From: Cephalotus follicularis
Taxonomy: Eukaryota; Streptophyta; Magnoliopsida; Oxalidales; Cephalotaceae
Reading direction: 5' to 3'
Assembly (NCBI GenBank): GCA_001972305.1
Contig: BDDD01002682.1
Coordinates: 1-64,000 of the forward strand
DNA length: 64,000 nt
In this document: positions 34,925 to 45,826 of the stretch, piece by piece
Layout of the letters: every line of letters starts with the position of its first letter
Position numbering within the stretch: position 1 is the stretch's first letter
Made by a program: the position numbers and the translations under genes
The notes under the pieces: generated by a model
Told to the model about the DNA's origin: nothing
Seen by the model: only the letters and a program-made list of their open reading frames with translations
Database searches by the model: none

Positions 34925-36979
34925 AAAAAATACAAATATATATGAGTAAAAGTCCAATAGAAGAAGGATGACATACCTTCCCTAGGGACATCCAGTGGAA
35001 AACCATGATGGGGTTTATGAAGAATAAACAAAATTGTAGAATTAGGGTTTTCAGTGATGTGAGTTTCTCATTCTATGTTTGAAAAAGTACCTACGGTTCT
35101 TCTATTGCTTATGGCATTTCAAAAGAAAAAAAAAAGAAAAGGAGACAAAAATCTAAAGGAAAACACAAATATTCATTGTCCATTTGGTGTAATAGATGTA
35201 ATAATATACAGAACATGTCATGAATGTAAGTTGCATACTTGTGTCTGAATGTACTCTATTTTTTGTGACATGTCCAGTGACACGCATAGGGAATATGTCA
35301 GGCGATCGGAGTTGGATGCGGAGACGGGTTTTGAATCACAGATTGAATCCTGAATTTGTAAAGGGTGTGAACGACTTTATACAGTTTGCCTTTGCAAATG
35401 AGCAGTTTGTTTACGAGGGCAAAATAAAATGCCCTTGCAACAAATGCAAGCTATTGAAGTTTGGGACTAAGGAAGAAGTTAAGTACCATCTGTTCAGTAA
35501 AGGGTTTAGCCTTGAAAATACAAGGTGGGACCAACATGGAGAAATGTCTCAGAATCATAGAGTAAATAGAAATGTCATGTATGAAAGGGATGGTCCGAGT
35601 AATCCTTGGAGGGATTTTGTTACCGATGCAGGAGGTTTTCAGTATGATCTTAATCAAGAGGATACAAGGCCTGAAGATCCTAATCCTGCTGCACAGAAAT
35701 TTTATAGTCTTCTGCGGGAGGCAGATGAGCCATTAATTGGTGGTAGTGAAAAAATGACTAAGTTATCCACCATGATGTGAATATTGAATTTAAAGTCTAG
35801 ATTTATGATTCCAGAGGCAGGAACAACAGAGATTTTAATAGTGAATAGTATCTTACCAGAGGGTACGATGCTTCCCAAAAATTATTACCATTTGAAGCAA
35901 CATATGAAGGCCTTGGGATTAGGTTATGAAAAAATTGATGAATGTTTGAATGACTGTGTGTTATATTACGGGGAGCACAGGTCGTTGCATGAATGTCCGA
36001 CATGTAATCATCCAAGGTATAAATAATCACGTAAAAACCCTGTACCCTACAAGGTGTTGCGTTACTTTCCTCTTACACAAAGATTACAGAGACTATTTTA
36101 CTCAAACAAAACTGCTGAATATATCCGTTGGCATGCAAGTACAGTCCATAATGAGATGAAGGAGGAACCTGTGATGGTGCACCCTGCTGACGGTGTAGCT
36201 TGGAAGCACTTTGATCGTACCTTTCAAGAATTTGTTGCGGAAGTTGGGAATGTCAGACTGGGTTTGGCTACAAATGGGTTTAGTCCATTTGGGGTTAGCA
36301 GTAAGACCTGCTCTTGTTGGACAGTCTTTGTTTTTCCGTACAATATCCCGCCTTGGATGTGTATGACGAAACCTTTCATGTTTTTGACATTGATGATAGA
36401 GGGCCCAAGAGGCCCTAGGAAGGATATTGATGTGTATTTACGGTCACTCATTGACGAGTTACAGATTTTATGGGAAAATGGGGTTGAGACCTAGGATGCA
36501 TCACGTAACGAAAAATTTAATATGAAGCCAGCATTACTGTGGACAATTAATGACTTCCCGGCATACGGGATGTTGTCTGGATGGACTACACACAGTGGTT
36601 TTGCTTGCCCTTGTTGCATGCAAGGCACGAAGGGTTTTTGGTTGACTAATGGTGGAAAACATTCATGGTTTGACTGTAATCGTAAGTTCTTGCCTGTAGA
36701 TCATCCATTCAGGGGTGACAGGAAAGGGTTATTGAAGGGGAGACGTGAAAGAAATGTTGGTGTGGAACGGTTGCAGGGTGATCGAATTGCATCCCAATTG
36801 TCATAGTTTCATCAAGTTCAATTTGGCAAAGGCGTAGATTCGCAGAAGTTGCCTAGATATGGAACTCATCACAATTGGACAAAACTCAGTATATTTTTTG
36901 AGCTTCCATATTGGAGTGCATTACTTATCCATCACAAATTGGATGTCATGCACATTGAGAAAAATGTCTTCAACAATTT
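34925..36979 (+). pseudogene. CACTA TNP2-like transposase, first part
   Basis: The likely start is ATG at 35295 (MSGDRSWMRRR), giving a Transposase-associated domain (about residues 1-75) with CPCNKC. The TNP2 transposase domain follows: LPKNYYHLKQHMKALGLGYE, NDCVLYYGEH, CPTCNHPRYK, LRYFPLTQRLQRLFYS, ADGVAWKHFD, NVRLGLATNGFSPFG, PYNIPPWMCM, KDIDVYLRSLIDELQ, LWTINDFPAYGMLSGW, CPCCMQGT, then FFELPYWSALLIHHKLDVMH. One frame runs throughout, with in-frame stops at 35778, 36024, 36492 and 36804, so it is a pseudogene. It is cut at 36979 by Gypsy Z and resumes at 60511. The 34925-35294 stretch is upstream noncoding sequence. Confidence 0.9.
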
Positions 36980-37138
36980 TGTAATGCCCGTAATTTTCAC
37001 GTATTGTAATTTCGCAATATAAATGTACTTTATGTGTGGAATTAATAAAATGATTGTTTTCTCCGAAATTGATGATGTCGATGTCGATATTAAGTCAATT
37101 ATGTACTTAGAAGCGTAATTACTTGGTAAGTTACTGGA

Positions 37139-37292
37139 GGCAGTCGACTGGCACAGAAGATCAGCCGACTGGATGGCTGCGTGTGGAAGCAGTCGACTGG
37201 TGGGATGAACCAGTCGACTGGCCAAATTGTCGTGACACTTGGCAACAGACTGCCAGGCGAACAGCCGACTGCCAGGGAAAGGCAGCCGACTG
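37139..37292. repeat. Promoter-proximal TCGA palindrome cluster in the Z LTR
   Basis: At least six copies of CAG[TC]CGACTGG within 154 bp, spaced about 20-50 bp (for example 37141, 37191 and 37211). The form CCAGTCGACTGG is a perfect 12-bp palindrome. The same cluster recurs in the 3' LTR (58079-58230) and, in reverse, in the solo LTR (34611-34755). Confidence 0.8.
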
Positions 37293-38118
37293 GATCGTGC
37301 CCTGTTTTATCTACATGTGACGAGATCACATGCAGCCATTGATAAGGTATCTTGCAGGCGCTGTCTGATGATAGATGAAACGTGTTAGGCATGCACCACC
37401 ACGCCAGGACTTGCAAGAACAGAAAGGGAGAGAAATAATGACAAGTGTGTGTGCATGCAAGTGATAGTGAGAGGAATGGGCTCTTATGCCATTCAAAAGG
37501 GGTTAAAGGAGAGAAGACTGCATAAATGCTTCCTGCCTTAGTCTCTCTCACCCTAAATCCTGATAAGAGAGAACCAGAGAATTTGAGAGTCAAAATAGTG
37601 GGAAATTAAGAGAGAAATAGTGAGGAAGTGAGAGGATCCTCCATTATTAAGCTTGGAGCTCGGATTGAAGCTACTGGACGGTTCTTGGAGCTACTAGGAG
37701 GCTCAAGTATACTGGAAAGGAGACACAAAGAGGTGGACTTTCGATTTCTAACTTGAAATCAAAGGTAGGGGAAAATAGTAGAGAATTCTATGCATGCATT
37801 TTGAGTTTAGAGTAATGATATTATAAATGAATGGTATAGTTGTTTTGGCTGTGGATTCCTGTATTGTTGTTGTGGTTATTGTTGATAAATAACCTGGCAT
37901 GCTTACTGAATTTGAATGGAGAATTGGATTGGTTTTCATGCAATGCCATGTTTGGATTTCATTTGAATCATGATGAAATGGAGAATAATGCATGAATTGA
38001 GTTATGTTTTAGACCAAGTTATGATTTCTGGTGATGTTCTGAGATCTGTATACGTGTGGTTAAGTCCCAATTGCGTTTTGGTTGGATTTAGAAGTGGATT
38101 ACTGGTACTGTCCAGCCC

Positions 38119-38345
38119 AGAGCAGCCGACTGTTTAAGTAAAGCAGTCGACTACTCGAACATCCAGTCGACTGTCATGTAAGAACAGTCGACTGTGCATG
38201 CGTTTTTACCCAGACCAGTCGACTGTCGAAGGAAGGCAGTCGACTGCCTAATGCTCGTGATGAACCAGCCGACTGTTGGGAAGGAACAGTCGACTGACTC
38301 AAGGATCCAGCCGACTGTTATGGAAAATCAGTCGACTGTTACTGC
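38119..38345. repeat. Downstream TCGA palindrome cluster in the Z LTR
   Basis: About ten copies of CAG[TC]CGACT[GA] in 227 bp, spaced roughly 15-30 bp, located after the promoter/leader block and before the R-U5-like part. Repeated in the 3' LTR (59060-59285) and the solo LTR (33557-33780). Confidence 0.8.
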
Positions 38346-39560
38346 AAAAATTGGATCTTTAGAGAACGTGATAGGCCTAGGTTCTTAGGTGCATTATGAG
38401 CATATGTTTGCCCTGCATTTGAACTACTACTATACTGTGAATTGCATTATGGTTGATTTCTAAATGTGTTAACCATTTTGAAAAGCTTGCATGATTATTT
38501 CAATCATTATTGTACGAAAATGTATATTTGTCAACATATGAATTTTTATATTTTTGAAATGATTGGGGAAGTATTTCCAAAGACGGAGAAATGTTTTGAA
38601 AGATTGATTATACAATCAAATGCATTGTTTTAAGTCTTATAACTTATCACAACTTGTGAACGGAGTAATATATTTTAAACAAATATATTTGATCAAGTAA
38701 TTATACTTTATTGCTTGACCTGTACTGTGAAATGCTTGTGCCTATTGATTATTAGCCGCTGTGCTAATAACCTGTTGATTACTTAGCCACTGTGCTAGTA
38801 ACTTGCTGTTGGTTTAGCCGCCTTGCTAAGCAACATATGGAGGACTTGCTCCAAAACCATTCGCAAACGGGGATGGGGTAAGAGTGCATGACGTTGGGTC
38901 CAGGAGGTGGCGACGGTTATGACGACTTGTTTGTCTGGTTCCTTTTGGGTCATACTTATTGCTTGTGTTGATATAACTTATGAGGTTATACTTGTACGGT
39001 GATCATGCATATATTTTTATATGTATATACGGAGCTACGATTATTGAGAAAATTACATGACATACTGCATCACTATGCATTCATTCATGATACGCATTAC
39101 CTTTGACCTGAACTGTATACATAAACTTTTCTACTTAGCCAAGTGAGGAAAAAGGCTAACCCCCTACTGTAACAGATTGATGGAGTAGGTTTTGATATGG
39201 AGCTTGCAAGGAGGCTTATGGAGAACACTACGATGTTTCTCTTATTTCTTGTATTGAGTTAATGAACAATGACTATGTAACCGGGTTATTGTAACATGGG
39301 TTTATTTTGTTATCTCGTACTGTTTTATCACGCTCCGTTTATGGGCGATCGACAATAATGTTGGGTTTTGTTATAAACTTGTTGGGCATCACGTCGTATG
39401 GGATGCGTTATGTATGTTTAAATTCAGCTCATTTATGTTATTGCTTCCGTTATCGAGAAATTTATTTATCGGTAAGTTTGCATGAGCTGGATTTTATCTT
39501 GTGTTGATTGCCTTACCGCTTTATATGTTGTCTTAAATTGGAAAACGGGGTGTGACAACG

Positions 39561-39572
39561 TGGTATCAGAGC
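39561..39572 (+). other. Primer-binding site of Gypsy Z
   Basis: TGGTATCAGAGC, three bases after the 5' LTR end. Complementary to plant initiator Met tRNA. The leader continues for about 20 bases and is then cut by element W. Confidence 0.9.
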
Positions 39573-39594
39573 ATATATCTATTTATATGCTTAT

Positions 39595-41108
39595 TGTCAC
39601 CGCCCGGTATTTTCCTGAATGTAATATTTCGATTTATGATGTAATCTTAATCTTGATTTTATGAGAATGTTGAGTTTTTGAACTCAAAGGACGCTTGCAA
39701 ACCCTAATTATGGTCTTGGAAATGGAATGTGTATGTCAAAGCTTGAAACGACACTGTTTTGGGATAAAGACATCGACGTCTTTGTTACTGTTTGGGGTTT
39801 TCTTCATCCAATGATACGAAACGATCCCGATTCCTGTTTGAGTGCATTTGAGCATATGTATGCATTGCATATGCACTGTTTACTGTCTGATTTTACACTG
39901 TTTGTGAATTGTGTATGATTTCTAAAGTATTGATATTTAGAAATGCATATATGAACTCGAAATATAATATTTTGAGTATGAAAATATGTATTAGTTAAAT
40001 AACGTATTTTCGACCGAACTGATAAACAATTTACACTACTGAAACTGTTTATTGATGTTTTCTACTGAAATTGTCTATTTTCAATGTTGTCATTTTGGAA
40101 ACACTTTGGAAAACAGCTGCCTGTTGTCGATGTAATTGATCATTACTGTTTACTGTACAGTTACGGTTTAAATTTACTGTTTGCTATGTGAATTGCTATG
40201 TGTTTATGTTTGAGCTACTAGTTGCATGGCGGAGGTTGCCAGCGCCGACTAGTGGTAGGGTTGTACCTAGGGGCCAGGAGCATGGCTAGGTGACTCACTG
40301 TATTGTTGCCTCGCTCGGTTGTCCGAAGTGGGGACCGGAGTGAGAGTGTAGCATGGGGCCAGGAGTTGGCGGCGCTATACATACTGTTGTTGTGGTCCTA
40401 TGTGGACATACTGACTGTTGTTGTGGTCCTATGTGGACATACTGTACTGTACTGTTTATTGGCCCTTTACGGACATTACTGTGATTGTTGATGTAGCCCT
40501 TGCCGGGTTACTACTGTACTGTTACTGTATACATATATTTCTTATATATGTAACACCGATATTTTACTGTATTGCTATACGTATATATATTTTCATATAT
40601 GTATAAACCGGGTCTCCACTGCACTGCATCATTTATGCATTCATATCATGACATGCATTATGTTGATCCCGAATTACTGTTATGACTTAGCCGAGTGAGG
40701 ACAAAGGCTAACCCCCTACTTTACAGATTGATGCAGTGGACTGTTGGGTCGGCATGGAAAAGATCAAGCTATCATATTCTTGACTTTATTTATCATCCCA
40801 TTTTGTATTGAACCCATGTGGATTATGGTTTTCGGATGCGCCATTGTTATAGTATTGTTTCTGAAGGAATTTTGTATTGTACTGTAATTCACGCTCTGTT
40901 TTATGGGCGATTAACTCTGATGACTTGTATTTGGGTAGCGTGCGGTATGGGACGCACGTTACGTGTTTACAGCTTATGAACTTGTTATGCTTCCGCAACT
41001 GACAGTTTATTTAAAAAGTTTTAATTTGCATGGTTTTACATGAGCTGTATTTTATGTTGATTGCCTTTACCGCTTTAATGTTGCGTTCTCTATAAACGGG
41101 GTGTGGCA
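39595..41108 (+). repeat. First LTR of Gypsy W
   Basis: 1514 bp from TGTCACCGCCCGG to GGGTGTGGCA. Clearly shorter than the other two W LTRs but colinear at both ends. It contains the shared block GCCGAGTGAGGACAAAGGCT at 40690-40709. Confidence 0.88.
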
Positions 41109-41112
41109 ACAG

Positions 41113-41124
41113 TGGTATCAGAGC
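41113..41124 (+). other. Primer-binding site of Gypsy W
   Basis: TGGTATCAGAGC, four bases after the first LTR. The same site is repeated after the second LTR at 48550-48561, so both internal regions start like a normal element. Confidence 0.9.
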
Positions 41125-41219
41125 ATTTTCCATATATGCTTAGCTAGGATGCTTTCCTTGGCAATTAATGAATTGTTTTCTTAAAGTCGTGACTGACCGT
41201 CAATCTTCTTATAGGAAAA

Positions 41220-42370
41220 ATGGACCGAAGAAGAACACGTGCTAGGGCTAGAGCCGTCGGAGCTAATGCCCCGGAAGAAACTAATGTTCCGCAAGGGATG
41301 GATATGCCCCAGGATGACAGAGATCCGATGACTCGGATCGCGGACTATTTCCAGCAGCAAATGGCCTTTAACCGGGCTAGTGCGGAGGAAATGCGCCAAT
41401 ACCATGCGCAAGCCCGACCGCAGCATAGAGCTCCCGACCACTGCCCGGGGGAGGATAGTTTTGGGAGAGATATTGAGAAGTTAATGAGGCTGAATCCACC
41501 CAGCTTCAAGGGGGAACTGGATCCTACGATTGCTGAGAGATGGCTGCAGGACCTAGAGAAGATCTTTCAGGTGATGAACTGTGCTGATGATCAAAAGTTG
41601 AGATTTGCAGTGTACCGCCTATGGGGTGAGGCCACTCATTGGTGGGAAATGGTTAGAGCGAAGTGGGAATCACAGGGACTGGATAACACTTGGGACCGAT
41701 TCCAGACAGAGTTCATGGAGACATATGTTCCATACATTGAGCAAGAGCGACGAGAGGCTGATCTCTTGGAGTTACGGCAGGGAGAGATGACGGTTGCAGA
41801 ATATCAGGCAAAGTTCATGGAGTTGGCCAGACATTCACCGTATCTGGTAGCTGATGAAGCAAAGAAGATACGGAGGTTCTTGAAAGGATTGCGACCGGAT
41901 CTTCGGTCGAGGATTAGAGCCATGGAGCTGAGGACTTATGTAGAGGTTGCTCAGAAAGCTAGACTGCTGGAGACGATATCTAGTGAGGACCGGGCTGAGA
42001 GAGCTCGCGCGAAGGAGAGTAAGCAGGGTCCTACATAGTCCCGACGACATCGTCAAAGTGGCAAGACGGTGGTTCTCCGACGAAGTCGTCGAAGAACAAG
42101 TCTCAGCAGACTGCTTCTCAGGGTACTCCCAGCCAGGGGAGTAATGCTAGATATGGAGGATGCTTTTACTGTGGTCGTACCGGCCACCAACAGAAAGACT
42201 GCTGGAGGTTCAATGGCTGGTGTTTGAGGTGTGGGGCACCGGGTCATACGGTGAAGGACTGTCCGAAGAGTTCTGCTACAGCGCCTACTGGGCTGGGGAG
42301 CAGCAGCGGTGTGGCTGCGGGACCATCGCAGAGGAGGGATATCGGCAAGGGCATCGCAAAAGGTAGAATT
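41220..42370 (+). pseudogene. Gypsy W gag and zinc-knuckle remains (first copy)
   Basis: Starts MDRRRTRARARAVGANAPEE, shared with the V and Z gag regions. The retrotransposon gag domain is evident around AERWLQDLEKIFQVMNCADD, LWGEATHWWEMVRAKWES and FMELARHSPYLVADEAKKIR. Two CCHC knuckles follow at about 42160-42260 (CFYCGRTGHQQKDC and CLRCGAPGHTVKDC). Gag assembles the particle and binds RNA. The segment is broken, like the rest of the element. Confidence 0.9.
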
Positions 42371-42439
42371 TTTGTACTTGCTCAGACTGAGGTTCCATAG
42401 TCGACTTCTGTTGTTGGAGGTACTCTGTATTTATATGGT

Positions 42440-45400
42440 TATTCTGCTAGAGTACTGATGGATTCTGGTGCTACACACTCTTTTATATCTGCACATTTTG
42501 CATCTTGCTTAGATGTCACCCCTGACTACTTGTCTTATACACTTGATGTGAGTACACCAACTGGGACTTCTATGTATACTGACTCGGTATATAGGAGTTA
42601 TGAGATGTCTATGGCAGGCATTCCTTTATATGCATATTTGATTGTACTGCCTATCCCTGACTTCGATGTGATATTGGGGATGGATTGGCTATTGGCGCAC
42701 CGTGCCCGTATGGATGGCTACCATAAGACTGTGGATTCTTGTCTGCCCGACGGGATGACTTTTCAGTTCAAGGGAGACAAGGGATTCTCTACACCGATAA
42801 TATCTTTTATCCGAGCATCGAGATACCTGGAGAAGGGATACGAGGGATATTTGGCTTATGTTATTGATCGAAGGAAGGAGAAAGGCTTGAGCTTGGAGGA
42901 AATTCCAGTTGTGTGCGAATTTCCGGATGTGTTTCCTGATGACTTGGGGTCCTTACCGCCCAAGAGGAGTATGGAGTTCGTTATTGATCTTCTTCTGGGA
43001 ACGGCTCCTATCTCTAAATCACCCAATCGGATGGCTCCGGCTGAGTTGCGAGAGCTGAAGCTACAGTTACAAGACCTGATTGATAAGGGTTTTTTAAGAC
43101 CCAGTGTTTCTCCATGGGGTGCACCGGTACTGTTCGTCAAGAAGAAGGATGGGTCGATGAGACTCTATATCGATTACCGAATGTTGAACAAAGCAACTAT
43201 CAAAAATAAATATCCTTTACCCCACATTGAGGATCTGTTTGATCAGTTGCAAGGATCGAGGGTGTTTTCTAAGCTTGATTTGAGATCGGGTTATCACCAG
43301 TTGAGATTAAGGGAAGGGGACATTGAGAAGACTGCCTTCCGAACACAGTATGGTCACTACGAGTTTTTGGTGATGCCTTTCGGTGTTACCAATGCACCAG
43401 CAACTTTCATGTCATTGATGAATGACATATTTCGACCTTACCTGGACCAGTTTGTTGTGGTATTTATAGATGATATACTGGTATATTCGAGGAGTGGGGA
43501 GGAGCACACTCGACACCTGAGGATGGTATTGCAGGTTATTAGAGAGCACCGATTGTATGCCAAGTTCGGCAAATGCGAGTTCTGGCTTGACCATGTGATC
43601 TTTCTCGGTCACATAGTATCTGGGGAAGGCTTGACGGTGGATCCGTCAAAGACTGAAGTTGTGAGAGACTGGCCGCAACCAAAGAACGTGACGGAGGTGC
43701 GCAGTTTTCTTGGTTTGGCGGGATATTACCGGAGGTTTATCCAGAATTTTTTGAGGATAGCTGAACCTTTGACCAGACTGACCCAGAAGAAAACTCTTTT
43801 CGTCTGGGACGAGGACTGCGAGGCTAGTTTTTGTGAGCTGAAGGACCGGTTAATTTCCGCTCCTATCTTGGCATTACCTGAAGGTAATGAAGGCTTCGCA
43901 GTATACAGTGATGCATCGGGTAAGGGTTTGGGCTGTGTGTTGATGCAGCGAGGCAGAGTGATTGCATATGCCTCGAGGAAGCTTAAACCGTACGAAGAAA
44001 ACTACCCAACTCATGACCTTGAGCTTGCAGCTATCATCTTCGCCCTTCAGAATTGGAGGCATTACCTTTATGGGGCGCAGTTTGAGGTCTTCACCGATCA
44101 CAAAAGCTTGAGGTATCTATTTTGCCAGGATACACTGAACATGAGACAGCGCAGGTGGGTAGAGTTCTTCAATGATTATGATTGCAGTGTACAGTATCAC
44201 CCGGGGAAGGCAAATGTGGTTGCTGATGCCTTGAGCCGCAAGGCTATGCTTGCTAGTGCGATGGTATCGCAATGGAAGATGTTGGAAGACTTCCAAGAAT
44301 GGTCTCCATTCAATGAGTCACCGGGGATCTTTCGAGTAGACATGCGGGTTGAACCAGTGTTACTGTATCACATCAAAGATGCACAACCACACGATCCTGA
44401 ATTGCAGCGGATTTGAGAGAATTTGGATTCGGAGTCTATTTTCAGAGTGCACGAAGACGGTATTATGAGATATCGAGGACGTGTATGCCTTCCAAACGAT
44501 CCTAGAGTGAAGGATGAACTACTCTGCGGAACTCATAAATCCCTGTACAGTATTCATCCGGGTAGCACGAAGATGTATCAAGACATGAAGAAGTGTTACT
44601 GGTGGCTTGGCATGAAGCGGGAGATCGCTGAGTATGTGGCAAGGTGTTTGACTTGCCAGACAGTTAAGGCCGAGCACCAGAGATCGGCGGCTTTGCTGCA
44701 GCCTTTGCCCATTCCAGAGTGGAAGTGGGAACATGTTACGATGGAAGTCGTTTCGGGTTTTCCTCTGACTCGGAACCGTCATAATTCCGTGTGGGTCATT
44801 GTGGATAGACTCACCAAATCAGCGCACTTTCTACCTACACACGTTACTGATTCTGCGAGCAAGCTGGCTCGGCTGTATGTGAAGGAGATAGTGAGGCTAC
44901 ACGGGGTTCCAGTCAGGATCGTATCTGATAGAGATGCTATCTTCACTTCCAACTTTTGGAAGTGGTTTTAGTCAGCCTTCGGGATGAAGCTGAACTTGAG
45001 TACTGCCTTCCACCCTCAGACCGATGGGCAGTCTGAGCATACCATCCAGACCTTGGAGGATATGCTACGGGCTTGCGTAATTGACTTTGCTGGTACCTGG
45101 GAGGATCACATTCCTCTGATATATTTTTCTTACAATAATAGCTATCACTCCAGTATCGGCATGGCACCGTTTGAGGCACTGTATGGGAGGAAGTGCAGAT
45201 CCCCTGTGTGTTGGGAGGAGGTCGGGGAACGACCTTTACTCGGGACTGAGTTAGTGGAGGAAACTTCGGAGAAGATCAGGACAATCAAGAAGAAGCTGCT
45301 TGCTGCTCAGAGTCGGCAGAAGAGCTACACTGATAGTGTGAAGAGAAGACCTCTGATCTTCAACGTAGGTGATCACGTGTTTTTGAAGGTATCACCATGG

Positions 45401-45781
45401 AAGGGCGTGCAATGGTTCGGGAAGAAGGGCAAATTAGCTCCTCGCTACATTGGTCCTTTTGAGATTTTGGAGAGAGTCGGGGAGGTAGCTTATCAGCTTG
45501 CCTTACCTCCTGTACTATCAAACGTGCACGACGTCTTCCACATATCTATGCTAAGGAGAAATATCCCGGACCCGTCACATGTCCTGGATTATGATACTGT
45601 TCCTGTACAGGATGATCTATCTTATGAGGAGTTGCCTGTGCGGATTCTCGATCGGAAGACGCAGACCTTGAGGAACCGAACCATCTCCATGGACAAGGTT
45701 CAATGGCAGTTTCACAAACCTGATGAGGCAACTTGGGAGTGTGAGGAGGACATCCGAGAACGCTACCCGCACTTGTTCTAG
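42440..45781 (+). pseudogene. Gypsy W pol remains (first copy)
   Basis: The order is protease ([11 protein letters not shown], then [16 protein letters not shown]), reverse transcriptase ([30 protein letters not shown], catalytic [11 protein letters not shown] near 43450-43490), RNase H ([30 protein letters not shown]), integrase with H2C2 finger ([28 protein letters not shown]), core ([30 protein letters not shown]) and a chromodomain-like tail ending YPHLF. This is the best preserved Gypsy pol in the window, but a few breaks remain. Confidence 0.92.
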
Positions 45782-45826
45782 TATTGTGTTAATTTCGAGG
45801 ACGAAATTTCTTAAAGGAGGGGTGGA

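Larger units (their letters stand above)
36980..39557 (+). repeat. 5' LTR of Gypsy Z
   Basis: 2578 bp from TGTAATGCCCG to GGTGTGACA. It carries a promoter-like GCATAAATGC at 37520-37529 followed by a CT-rich start region and a GA-rich leader. CAGTCGACTG-type repeats lie on both sides of it (37139-37292 and 38119-38345), and the shared LTR block lies at 39138-39157 (two changes). Confidence 0.92.

Noticed and set aside
35220-35294. Earlier ATG at 35220 as transposase start
   Set aside because: The 25 residues before the ATG at 35295 have no match to the family, whose conserved start corresponds to MSGDRSWM.
39561-39572. tRNA-like sequence
   Set aside because: Only the 12-base complement of the tRNA 3' end is present. 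It is a primer-binding site next to an LTR, as at 20307, 23187, 41113 and 48550, not a tRNA gene.
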